NCBI GenBank assembly: GCA_977006965.1 | Contig: OZ345372.1 | Span: forward strand, 1,116,001-1,180,000 | Direction: 5' to 3' | Length of the DNA: 64,000 bases | DNA from: Phymatolithon calcareum | Lineage: Eukaryota; Rhodophyta; Florideophyceae; Hapalidiales | Shown: positions 32,578 to 42,999 of the stretch, piece by piece | Layout of the letters: every line of letters begins with the position of its first letter | Numbering within the stretch: the stretch's first letter is position 1 | The notes under the pieces: model-generated | Database searches by the model: none | The model's input: the letters and a program-made list of their open reading frames with translations, nothing else | Told to the model about the DNA's origin: nothing | Position numbers and translations under genes: made by a program

Positions 32578-33047
32578 TTCCGCATTTTCTCTAAGGTCTG
32601 GGGCGGGTGCCCGTGCTTCTCGTCCTCGTGGTGTCTCTGAACAGAGTTCACTAAATGATTTTTGACAGCAGCGTACTGTTCTAGATCTAGAATACGCGTT
32701 TCGATTTTCCTGTTCGGAGCACGCATCATGTACGTCGCCAGGTGAAGAGCGATGTGCTGCAACACGCCGGCGCTGAAAACAATCCTTGACCCAGCAAAAG
32801 AGACAGCAGGGTCATCCATGAAAACGTTTAGGTAAACAGACACTAAGTGCCTCAAAATTCCAAGCACTTTGACATTCGTGTGCATTTTGTGAGTCAACTT
32901 GGCCTTGTCCACGTCATCATTGACGCAAGTATCGACGGATGTTGTGACTGTGCGAACCTTGAATGAGAAGGTTTTGATTCGCCAGTTGGCTGCAAACTCT
33001 TTCAGCTCTTCTCGCACTTTCTTCGGGATGACGGCCCCATCGGACAT
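32578..33047 (-). pseudogene. Fanzor-like gene, N-terminal part
   Basis: The minus-strand ORF from ATG 33047 (MSDGAVIPKKVREEL) runs into the 3' LTR of the gypsy element. The frame is open further upstream, to 33305, but that part does not look Fanzor-like. It has the helix-rich N-terminal pattern of Fanzor proteins (IKTFSFKVRTVTTSVD, then a helix with VLGILRHLVSVYLNVFM). The direct repeat CACAA links it to the C-terminal part at 23280. Removing the transposon and one CACAA leaves the two parts one base out of frame, so at least one further indel exists. Combined length would be about 860 residues, within the family range. The call is weaker than for the C-terminal part because this region is poorly conserved. 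Confidence 0.65.
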
Positions 33048-33803
33048 GACGGTAAGCCGACGGAAGGGTTCCACAGCTCCATGAAGGATGGATGGTGGTG
33101 GCTTGGGAGTATGCAAGTGCTGCCGTGCAATATCGAGTGATGACAGAGGTTTAAACCATGTAGCATGAAAGACGAAGAGGTATTTTCGAAATCCACATGC
33201 TTTGCTCATCAAACGAAAGGCCCAATCACAGCCTCTCAGGTTACCAGATCCCATACGATATGCAGTGTATCGTTCCGGTGCAGGGATATGGCAACTGATC
33301 ACCATGAGTGAGACTCAGTTTCCTGTACCGCTCTTCGGATGAACAGATGGACATATTTAGAAAGGGGACATTGGGCGCAATAAATAGATCGGAATAGAGC
33401 GACGCAGCGTAAGTCTCGAGATGTGAAAGGACACCCAGAATAAAAGCTTCATAGAGAGGGCGGCCGCAACGACATAAGCGGAGAAGATGAGAGTGACTGC
33501 TCGCGTCATGGTGGATGACGCTCAAAGCGTGCAGGTCAGAGTGATTAGATATCGGTTTTCGATGCACATGCGAGGTGAAGCCAGTGCAGCGTTGATGCAC
33601 ACCATATGGAGATGAATACGAGCGAGAGGGATTGGTGTTTTGCGAAGGGGAATAGGTTCAAAAGATCATATATGGCGAAAAAAAGAATGTTTTAGCAGAG
33701 GAAAGTAAGAAGAGGCGGAGAAAAGCAAATTTTCAGTGCATCAAAAAAATAAATAAGACCCTGGAGTTGTTTCTGCATACAAAATTATGAGGGAATTGAT
33801 GTA
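33048..33803. other. 5' flank of the Fanzor relic
   Basis: Minus-strand ORFs at 33048-33305 and 33241-33600 show no recognisable domain. No terminal inverted repeat matching the 20.5-21.1 kb side was found by eye. Confidence 0.35.
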
Positions 33804-34201
33804 CAGTCAGACCTCGATAAATGGAACCTCTTTTTTAGAATAACCTCGGTTATCAGCATAATCGGATGCTCCACGAATACCGTATCTGCCTAAATTTAAC
33901 GAAAATTAAAGGATTCTAGAATATTTGATAGGGGGATTACTTCATGTTCGAGGTCACGGGGCATACCTTAAATTTTGTTATAATTTTGTTTAGCGTACAC
34001 GGAGCATATCCTCACTCGTAGAATACTCTAAGTACTTTTCATGTTTCTCCTGCCATTGGCATACAGTACAGTAGAATATGGCTACTGTTCGGCACACGTG
34101 TGATCCAAAACTTATGATTCAAAATTCGACTTGAGAATAACCTCGATTTTGAGAATATTGGACCATTCCACATTGCCCATCCATTTATCGAGGTCTGACT
34201 G
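33804..34201. mobile_element. 398-bp TIR element of pogo/Tc1 type (MITE)
   Basis: A perfect 21-bp terminal inverted repeat beginning CAGTCAGACCTCGATAAA, flanked by TA on both sides (33802-33803 and 34202-34203). TA duplications and a CAGT...ACCTCGATAA terminus fit the pogo/Tigger branch of Tc1-mariner. There is no ORF. Internal sequence is related to the left part of the element at 37793. Confidence 0.9.
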
Positions 34202-35043
34202 TATCACCAAAATTAGTGAATTTAAGGACCTACATCCCCATCTCAGATTTTCCCGTTTATTTTTATGAGCTTGGGAATCCGAGAAGCTCATTGGATACTT
34301 TCTGTTATGGCAATACATAATTGGATAATGGAACAATATTTTGCCTCGCGCCGTGGAAACGTTTTCTAGAAATTCTCCACAGAGGGTTCCTCCGAAAATC
34401 GGGATAGCCCCTTAAACGCGCAGTTTAAGACCACTTTCTGATCCGTTCTTCGGATTTTGAAATTTATAGAAAGGCAAGAAAGTAGTCTCTACAAAAATCA
34501 AAAAATATCGAAGAAAAGGGATAAAATAAGGAGTGTAGAGCACTCTTCGAAATTCTGATGTCGAAAAAGAATCGCCTACAAAGATGGACAATTATCTTGA
34601 AAATTACTTTTTAATATCTTATTGCCTTGGTGAAAAGTTTCGAATGGATGTAGACTATCAAGTGAATACCGGAAATTTGGTAAAATCGAACGTATAGGTG
34701 GCAAAAAAGTTCGCGCCGCGAGACCAAAAATTATTTTTAATCGGCAAAGGAAAAGGCGAAAAATATAGTAAAATTCATGTTGCGCCCCGACGAGAAGCTG
34801 AAACTGTTCGAAAGATTTTCTTGCAACTGGATACAGTCCCGTAGGTGCAAACGACATGATTAAAATTTGCATCCAGTTTATGAGTATTTTTTCGGCCAAT
34901 GGGAGCGCTTCAAAGATTGGGAAGTAGGCCCTTAAAATTAGCAGAATAATCAAAAATATGACAATACTGAGCCAATCAGCAAAACTGTCAAAAGAAAGGA
35001 ACGCGCTTCTAAGCAGGCTAAGGCATCAACCATGTTTTGTTAT

Positions 35044-35329
35044 TTAGTACAATCTTGCGATAGTAAGCTCAGAACTTCGAAAAAAATATTTCTGAAAAAG
35101 TATGGTCCAAGCTGAAAATATCTTCTCGCTTAGTCTTACTGATGTAACTGCCTTTTGAAAAATCTCTGCAGATGCTCTGTTGACTTCCTGGTCCAGCCCG
35201 ACACACGGTGCTCGGGGAAATAGGAGAAAAGGAAATAAAAAGAGATAGGTGCCGTTGTTTTTGTAGACATGAGAAAACAGGAACATTTTAGAGCTTGTGA
35301 TGCTACCTTCCGAAATCGAAACTCCCAGG
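35044..35329 (-). pseudogene. LINE reverse transcriptase relic, downstream part
   Basis: Continues, beyond the hAT insertion, the minus-strand sequence that ends GKPLHIVK and VAYLG at 36390; here it resumes as VSISEGSITSSKM. YLGVxIS is the usual segment after the fingers and palm of non-LTR reverse transcriptases. Further AT-rich minus-strand ORFs (34576-34953) may be its C-terminal remains. Confidence 0.5.
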
Positions 35330-36381
35330 CAAAGCATTGGAAAAATAACTGCTATTGTAATTATTTAAATTATTGTTTCAATATTTTATTCCTGAGTCGC
35401 GAATACTTATTGTATTTATTGAGATCGTCGTGGTTGCAACAATTATTGTTTTTATTTGGAAGCATTATTCACTAGATTTTGGCCCAAAAAAACCAAATAA
35501 TTTTCAGGCCAAAATGCGCAAAAGTCCGCAACTTTACGCACTTACGTGTTTCCGGAGCAATGTGACACGATGGTTATCGACAGCGCGAATGCTTAAGCGC
35601 TAAATTTACATGGTTATCAAAGAGTTTCTTCCGCAGCTGAATATTGACGAGGTCGATTCGTTAAGCACACACCAAAACCGAAAAGTGGAGTCGTTATTCG
35701 AGGAGTTTACTTATTTCGATACAATTACCAAGGCTCTTCAAAATGATGACGTATCGATGGCGGACGCCCGGGTATTTTTGATACGGTGATAGAAGAGTTC
35801 CCACAACTTTCTGTCCTCTTGGGCTCGACGACGACAATCGTCCGTCACCCTGAATTCGAGTCCGGAATTGTGAAAATTATGGAGAAACGCGTTTCTGCGA
35901 TGTCAGCGGCTGAACTATCTCCTACCGAGAAATTGAAGAAGGTTGTCCGTGCTGTGAGTTTGACTGTTGATGACAGTTCACTATCGCTAGCCGAGCGCGC
36001 ATTGAAGCTTTGTAAAAAGCGTTATTTCCTCTCATTCTGAGTGCATGGACTTGCGATTCATTGTACCAACGTCGAACATGTGCGAGAGGCTTTTCTCTAA
36101 CGCTGGTTACGCGCTGGATGACAGGAGAAGAAGCGCTATTCCTGCAAACTTCGAGAAGCAGATGTTCCTTCATGCTAACTCGGGTGCGTGGGGAATCGAA
36201 GACCTCAATGCTATCTTGACAGAAAGTAGCTAGAGTGATCCAATAATTTGGAATAACCAGTTTTTTCTACCTCACTGAACTTGAATACAATAATTTATTC
36301 TTCTGTGCTCAACAATATATTATTTATTCTCGACACTGCGCCGGAAAAGAATAAAAATAAATAAATAATTCCAATACTTTG
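35330..36381 (+). mobile_element. hAT DNA transposon, 1052 bp, with perfect 8-bp target duplication
   Basis: Flanked by CTCCCAGG on both sides (35322-35329 and 36382-36389). Ends are CAAAGCATTGGAA on the left and the inverse of CAAAGTATTGGAA on the right. An 8-bp duplication is diagnostic of hAT-type transposition, and the interior holds hAT transposase fragments. The element sits inside a LINE relic. Confidence 0.92.
35510..36233 (+). pseudogene. hAT transposase, C-terminal half, broken
   Basis: Segments in order: CFRSNVTRWLSTARMLKR (the TRWxSTxxML motif), a helical region around 35620-36040 in two frames, and the dimerisation region FIVPTSNMCERLFSNAGYAL followed by KQMFLHANSGAW (36045-36233), the classic hATC signature. 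Stops and frameshifts separate them. The N-terminal BED finger and first catalytic Asp region are missing. Confidence 0.85.
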
Positions 36382-36389
36382 CTCCCAGG

Positions 36390-37135
36390 TACGCCACTTA
36401 CTTGACTATGTGAAGGGGCTTACCGAAAAGATTGAAATTATACCCTCCTGCCTCAGCAGTCTCAAGAATTTCTCATTTCATTCTCTTCGTGCTCCATATT
36501 ATTTCGCGATCTTCTGCCCATGTAGTAGCTATATAAATTCGTTCTTGCAGTGCCTTAGGATTCTTTGCCGTCAGGAGGATGTCGTCCGCAAACAGCACTG
36601 CTGGTATATCTGCCGCTTCGCCCGACGGTTCGCTCACGCTCTCTGCAAATGAAAATGTTATACATCGTTGGGCTCAAGTAGGATCCTTGCGGTACTCCTC
36701 CATCAACCAAGCATCAGGACCTTTTTCGATCGCCAATAGTGTATATCCAAGATAATGTCAGAAAGGCCTCTGCCATGCGACATAATGTGCGAGATAGCGT
36801 CGGTCAAAGTCTCTCCCGTAGCTGTTTTCGTGGAACCTTGTCATATGCCTACTTTAAGTCCAGTACTACGACGCATCGTTATCCCTTTTTATTGAGTGCT
36901 TCCGCTCGTAATATTGCCGTTTTCGTGGTTCTTGCTCTTCGGAATCTAAGTTGAATCTCCATGGAATGAACGATTTTTCTGGATGAGCAGGTCTAAAGAC
37001 TTTTCGAGATTTTTCTGGCATGCCTGAGCAGTGAGATTGGGCGGTGGTTCGCCGAATCTTGCAGTTTTTTATTCTTTTGGATTGGCACCAGGAGAGCCTG
37101 TCGTCACCTGACAGGAATACCCTCACATGTGCCAC
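36390..37135 (-). pseudogene. LINE (non-LTR) reverse transcriptase relic
   Basis: The minus strand, through several stops and shifts, shows GVPQGSYLSPTMYNIFI (36670-36698 region) and the catalytic box VLFADDILLTAKNPKALQE (FADDI at 36579-36593). It ends in the segment leading to YLG. These are reverse-transcriptase motifs B and C of non-LTR elements. The copy is heavily decayed and split by the hAT insertion. Confidence 0.7.
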
Positions 37136-37792
37136 GCGGTGCCCACTAGGATTTGGGCATTTTGGTCCACTTCCGTCTTGACTGAATCTGTGAGGAATAT
37201 AACTATTTCAGATTCCATACTAAGGTCCTGGAACGGATAACCGACGACAGAATAATATGGATGCATGGATGCATGGATTTGATTTTGCTTGAAGCTCTCG
37301 TTAGCACCTGATAGAATAATATAAGAAGTCTCATAACTGGAGCAATATTTGACCAGTTTCAGTCCTGTTAAAAGTGTCTGCAATTTATCTGGAGCCAGCA
37401 GTGTACCTGCCAAAACTTATTGTCGCGGGACCTTTCGCAATTCAGATTGCCAATATGGCCTTATTTGCTTTTCGTATGCTCCAACACCCTGCGTCGGCTA
37501 TTTAAGGATCATTTTAGACATCAAGCATTCTGGTTGTGCGTATCTTTCAAAGGCCGTAGGTCCACCCCAAAGCTGCAAAAAATTAAAAGCGAATTCAGGA
37601 GTCTTCCGGAGTAGTACAGAATCTTATTCCACAATTGTCCAAACTGAATTCGGGTATGCTCGTGCTCATCAAACGTAGTGCAAGAGTATGATCACGACGT
37701 AGGTGTCGCATATAATTTCAAATCAGTAATGGACGAAAACGGGTTGAGGTCTTGTCCAGAAAGAGATTATCATCATCATGAATATCATGATA
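37136..37792. other. Probable upstream remains of the LINE relic
   Basis: A 96-codon minus-strand ORF (37123-37413) continues the orientation of the reverse-transcriptase relic but shows no motif. Nothing else seen. Confidence 0.3.
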
Positions 37793-39431
37793 CAGTCATC
37801 CCTCGATAACTGGATTCTCTTTAAGAGTTTAACCTTCTTTTTTAGAATATTGCGCGGGTCCACGAATACCGCTTAGCCCAAAATTTATCGAAATTGTAAT
37901 ATATTCAGAAAACTCACTCAGTAGAATATCCTGACTGCCGATGCACGGCGAATACCTTAAAAATATATAAAATATTGAGCACATGCCACGGAGCATATTC
38001 TGGACGTAACCACTTGTCCACAGAATGTAGTAAGGCACAGTCCTCCATCTCCGTGGCGGCCAGACTCGGTAAGCGTGCTCGAATGTACGCGCATCTTATT
38101 ACCGATCGGGTCTACGAGGACTGTTGACTCTGCGCCAGCATTCAGCCCTCCATAGTGGTAGCAATCCTGATCCCGGCAATGCCGTAGAACACGATTTTAG
38201 CTAACACATAATCTTCGAATGGGGATAAATTCATCAGCAACCCAGCTCTTTAAAGCTGCAGTTGCGCTCTTGCAGCCCTCTGAAGTCATGGAAACCCTGT
38301 TTTTCCGCCCATCCACAACTGAAAATGTGAGAATTTCTACAATTGCATCACCAACCAAAGCATTGGAATTATTTATTTATTTTTATTCTTTTCTCGAAAA
38401 GTGTCGAGAATAAATAATTTATTGTTGAACGCAGAAGCAATAAATTATTGTATTCAAGTTCAGTGAGGTATAAATAACTGGTTATTCCCCGAATTATTGG
38501 ATCCTTCTTGCTACTTTCTGTCGCAATAGAATAACCGGATCGAAAAAATGAGGAGTCCGATACAATAATTGTCGCAACCACGACGATCTCAATAAATACA
38601 ATAAATATGCGAGACTCAGGAATAAATTATTGGAACAATAATTTAAATAATTACAATAGCAATTATTTTTTCCAATGCTTTGTCACCAACCTCTTCTTTG
38701 CAATCCGGGTTTTCAGCGTAACCAAGTATGTCGGCAATTAAAATGCGAATACCAGTTATCCCTGCTACATTGGGCCTACGCAAGCCCCTCTGCATCTCTG
38801 TTATCCGCGGAGCCTCCATCTACTTTCGCGACTTTCCGGTCGGTCCGTCGCCATCTTCTAAAAGCGCTCCAAGCGTTTCTGGGCTTATTGTTGCATCATC
38901 CAGTGTGACTAGCTCTTCTACATCATCCTCTGCGTGAAGTCTGTCGCTGCCAATGGCGTCCATATTCCCAACTCTGACCGCGGCTCCAAAAGCGTGATAC
39001 CACCTGACGGCTCGTCAGATTCTCTAACCTTACACACGTTTCAAGCACTTTATCTGCCACTGTTGGTTCATACTGTAGGCATGCGAAACAGTTACGCAGA
39101 TATACACTAATACATCGGTGTCACTATGATCCTCTAGTGATGTTGCAGTTCCGGACCGGACAGTTCCCACGATCGTAATGCCGTCAACAATTGCAATTAT
39201 TGAAATTTATACTATCCCATCATCATCTGCTTCTGTGCTACCTGGATTCTCAGATTCGCGCAGCGTGTCGGCATCGATTGCCGCAACTGCACATCGGCTG
39301 CCTCTGCCACATGGGCTGCTGAGCTACACGTGTAGTCTTTGCGATATGATATGAATTCACTCCTGGAATATCCTCGCTATCTGGATTTCTGACTCCTCGA
39401 CCGAAGCCATCCAGTTATCGAGGGTTGACTG
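37793..39431. mobile_element. pogo/Tc1-type TIR element, 1.64 kb, with nested hAT MITE
   Basis: The left end CAGTCATCCCTCGATAACTG and the right end (inverse of CAGTCAACCCTCGATAACTG) differ at one position. TA flanks both sides (37791-37792 and 39432-39433). The left interior resembles the MITE at 33804. Without the nested insert and its duplication it is about 1.3 kb. No transposase motif was recognised in the remnants. Confidence 0.88.
38356..38682 (-). mobile_element. 327-bp hAT MITE, internal-deletion derivative
   Basis: Flanked by a perfect 8-bp duplication TCACCAAC (38348-38355 and 38683-38690). Read on the minus strand, its two halves match the left 150 bp and right 165 bp of the hAT element at 35330-36381, including the ends, with the transposase part deleted. 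Confidence 0.92.
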
Positions 39432-39433
39432 TA

Positions 39434-40870
39434 ATCACTAGAATATTCAACAGAGCAATATATTATATTGCGTTGCACTGGAGGTGCAAACTGTGAGGCA
39501 AAGCTCGAGGCCGAGAGCTGGAAAGCTATTGGTTGTGAACTATTGATATGACAAAGGAAGGACAAGCTAATAAGGTGAAATGAGTTTTCATATTTCGTCT
39601 TGGGCTCGACGTGGTGAAGCTCTCAACGAAAGCTTGCTTATGAGGGCATCAAGCTTTGGAATTGCACTATGAAAGTAGCCTCTTTTCACTTAGAAAACTT
39701 TATATGCATAACTTCCACATCTCTTATCCAAGAACTGGCTTCAGCCAGGTAACTGGAACTCATAAATCTACTCCTGAGAGAAGCAACCTCCAGGTGTAAA
39801 GTGCTGTGGCGAGAGGTAGGAAAGCTCGAATCGAGCCTTGGAGAGTCCAGAGCTTTTGTTCTCCCGATTATGAACATATAATGTTGGTAGACACCTGTTT
39901 CGGTGTTCAATTGCAAGGCTTACGAATCCCTATTCAACAGGATAAAAAGTGAAGTGGTAGAGCTGTACAGGACAAGGATTTTTTATTACATCTGCACCCA
40001 TAGAACACTTAGGTGGCAATGGCGCACACCTAATCTAATACTGTAGCAGTGAGCTGAACTAAATACATCAAAAGAGATTGCGCTACCACCTTCGAGTTCG
40101 GTAAGTTGGAATCAGGGATCATCTGGTACCCTTCGACATCAGAAATCTGTGCGCAATTGTCTAGCAGACTCGGTGTGAACTGTAAACGTATGGGGTAATG
40201 ATAGACATCCGTAAAGATCGCCAGTTACCCTATTGGCGACGACCTGACGCGAAAAAGGAGGAGGGTCATTACGGAAGGTATTCAAAGTTATATCATTGTG
40301 GAAGAGGAAAATGCATAATGTCGTACCTCGTGCCTCGGAATACTGCCGTCGATCCGTGATCCTCACGACTTGCTCTTGCAGGACCTGTGAAAAGATAACG
40401 GTGTAATGATATCAATGGAAAACAGTTAGAAACCGTGTCTAGTCCAGCTCAATTGAATTTCGCGAAAATAAGCGCGCACTAATAGAAGAATCCATCTCGA
40501 GTTCCAGCTTGATCACCTGTGTGAACTTAGAGAAAACAAAAATCAGAACTGTCGGAGATCAATGAGAAACAATTAGCAGAAACACCCGCACAAGGTCAAT
40601 ATAAATCGGAACGAGTTTGCGCCCAAACGGAGAACTGATGTGTTTATCACCGATTGTCACGACATGACCACGTCGGAGATGAAAGTACTGTATTAGAGCG
40701 GCGGCCTTTTATACAAAACATCCAGTGTGGATCAGTATTGACCGGCGCCGGGAAATTTTCGGCGGCGACGGTGCTAAATAGCTACGGAGACGCCCTCTGG
40801 TTCCGTTACTTGAATTTTCGATCATTCATGTAACAACACCTGGGTGTTATGTTTTTATGACAGTGAATCT
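39434..40870. other. Intergenic, no gene seen
   Basis: AT-rich, short ORFs only, no repeat boundaries recognised. Confidence 0.4.
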
Positions 40871-41279
40871 TCATTGCCCACCAAATGGTAGCGACTTGCG
40901 GACCTCCCGGGTCTGGTCGGTCCCAACTAGAGGTCCCCTGAACATTTGAGTCATGTAAAAGAACACCGCGACCATGTATTGCCGGCATGCTTGAGCAGCC
41001 CTGCCGTCAACTCCGACCACCGCCTCATATGCCCACCGCTGCGCCCTTTCCAATTGCTATTTTCCGGCAGTAGTCGTACGGTTTCCCCCTCCCCGCAATT
41101 AGCCCCCGGCCACAGCGGCGCCGACAGTTATTTGCGCAGCTCCGTAGCTGCAGTTTGCACAGGTGGCTTTTTAAGTCCCTCCACGCGCTTGTGGAGACAT
41201 CTTTCGCCACCTTGGCCAGCATCGTTGTGACTTTACAGCACTTCCTAACGGCACTCTGCGAAGCGCTTTTAACCCTCAT
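40871..41279 (-). CDS. Possible small two-exon gene, unrecognised
   Basis: A local rise in GC content coincides with two minus-strand ORFs. The downstream one, preceded by a plausible AAAATAG splice acceptor, reads LERAQRWAYEAVVGVDGRAA, then CRQYMVAVFFYMTQMF and ends RKSLPFGGQ. It looks protein-like, with amphipathic helices. The upstream one is Lys/Cys-rich. I assign no family, and the exon structure is a guess. Confidence 0.25.
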
Positions 41280-41360
41280 TTCAATCTACTCGCCTTCGTG
41301 GCCTCAACAACGTGCATATAGAATCAACCGGGTTCTTATTTTTCTACGTGAATTTCTCAT

Positions 41361-41807
41361 TTAGCTATTTTTCAGACGAATTTCGCCTCTAAACCCTTCC
41401 TTACCAAATGAAACGAGCTTGGTACCTGAGCCAATTCCTTGTTCGACTCCAATATCATTACCATTTCTTGAAGAAAAATCGTGCTTAGAATCTGAATCAG
41501 CAGCATTGCAGTCCAATGTTGAGTCCGGAAGATCTAGGCCACTCGGGGATCGAGCATTACAAGAGCCGTTATATTTCAGATCCTCAACGTCGGATCCGTC
41601 CACCGTTAAATCCGACAACCTCGAACGCTTCGAGCTTTTGTGGATAGTAGAGTGCGCGAGGGGTAACGGTATTTCGTCATACCGGAGACGGCTCCGACGA
41701 GTCGAGTGCCTCCCTGTTTTCCCATGTGTACCTTCGTTCGGGGTATGGATAAGTACTGTACTTGTTATATCTGAGTCTAGGGCTGTGGAAATGGATATAT
41801 TTTCCAT
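41361..41807 (-). CDS. Hypothetical ORF (doubtful)
   Basis: 148 residues, Ser/Arg/Asp-rich, possibly disordered (HGKTGRHSTRRSRLRYDE). A plus-strand ORF of similar length overlaps almost exactly, so at most one of the two is coding. No domain recognised. Confidence 0.2.
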   Translation of the reverse strand: MENISISTALDSDITSTVLIHTPNEGTHGKTGRHSTRRSRLRYDEIPLPLAHSTIHKSSKRSRLSDLTVDGSDVEDLKYNGSCNARSPSGLDLPDSTLDCNAADSDSKHDFSSRNGNDIGVEQGIGSGTKLVSFGKEGFRGEIRLKNS

Positions 41808-42019
41808 AATATTCTAAACTTGTTGCCCAAACATAGGGAGCAACCAATCATTTACGAACCAAAAGATAATGATCTGAAATTGCCCATCGGGCTTCAAACT
41901 GAACTAAAAATCGATTTTCAGCGATCCTTTTCCCGTGAAGTGTTCTCATTCTGCGCCATACGGCATTCATTCACCGTATCTCTGTCCAGGACGACACAAG
42001 ATCTCGATTTACGCAAGTA

Positions 42020-42307
42020 ATGGCCATGAATGGAGGCTCCATCCTTTCAAAAGACATCGTGGACGTAATGCAAGCTCATTCAATTTTGTCGCGTCAGGTT
42101 TCCCGTTTACGCAATGAGGTGCCAAGGCTCTCCGGTTTGCTGTCCGTGGTCACATCCGACCGAGACCTTTACCAAACACATAATCATGTTGAAATTCGAA
42201 GACTGCTTCTATATGCGTCTTCTAACGCTACGAAAGTCTTGCAAGCCACACACCAGTTTTTACAGTCCGCGACTACCAATTTACGACCTGCAAGCACGGT
42301 CAAATAA
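42020..42307 (+). CDS. Hypothetical ORF, coiled-coil-like (doubtful)
   Basis: 95 residues with a heptad-like region (DVMQAHSILSRQVSRLRNEV). It is followed within 60 bp by the longer ORF at 42358 in a different frame. The pair may be exons or fragments of one gene. No family recognised. Confidence 0.25.
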   Translation: MAMNGGSILSKDIVDVMQAHSILSRQVSRLRNEVPRLSGLLSVVTSDRDLYQTHNHVEIRRLLLYASSNATKVLQATHQFLQSATTNLRPASTVK

Positions 42308-42357
42308 GCTATGCTACCGTCAAAAGCTGCAGACTTTACACTTTCCGATTTCGAATT

Positions 42358-42999
42358 TTGCTGCGCTTTTTCTCAATGAATTCTTCCATTAACTGCAAGG
42401 TGAATCCTTCAGAATTTTATGCCATGCACAGCACCCCGTCAAGGTGTCAGCGATTTGACATTATTTTCGACATCTGTAGTGCCATTTTCGAACCGCTTTC
42501 CATTAGTGCAGATATTCGGGAAACGCGGGCGCATTGCGAGCATAAAAAGTCCGGTGAGACTAAATCTCTTTCCGAGGTTGTCCGCCTTGCACAAGGGGAG
42601 GAACCTGATCACGCTCGTTGCATCCGCCTCGGACTCACAACACCAACCACACCCAATGATGACAGAGTACACGTACTATACCAAAACAGTACCGCATGGA
42701 GTGAGAATTGCTGGGAGGTTGGGCTTACATTCCGCATGAACTCTCCGAGAGACACCATGGAAACTACAATAGAAACGCCGACACCTGCTGACGGAGAAAA
42801 ACTCCGGAAGTCATATCTTAACTTGTCGACCATACAACGTTATTCATATCGTATTATTTGGCTACGGACGTCCGATGCTCCTCTTTATCCTACTATTCCC
42901 GCCGATTATGTTTTAGCGTCAATCGGCTCCAATTTCCCGGGCGTCACTTTGGGAACGAGAATTCTGACTGATTCATTAACAAAAATCTTTACTTTGTGA
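42358..42999 (+). CDS. Hypothetical ORF, 213 residues
   Basis: The longest ORF between 39.5 and 47.5 kb. The sequence is protein-like (for example SEVVRLAQGEEPDHARCIRL and VGLTFRMNSPRDTMETT) without repeats or membrane segments. I recognise no domain. Overlapping minus-strand ORFs are shorter. It may be a gene fragment or transposon remnant. Confidence 0.3.
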   Translation: MLRFFSMNSSINCKVNPSEFYAMHSTPSRCQRFDIIFDICSAIFEPLSISADIRETRAHCEHKKSGETKSLSEVVRLAQGEEPDHARCIRLGLTTPTTPNDDRVHVLYQNSTAWSENCWEVGLTFRMNSPRDTMETTIETPTPADGEKLRKSYLNLSTIQRYSYRIIWLRTSDAPLYPTIPADYVLASIGSNFPGVTLGTRILTDSLTKIFTL

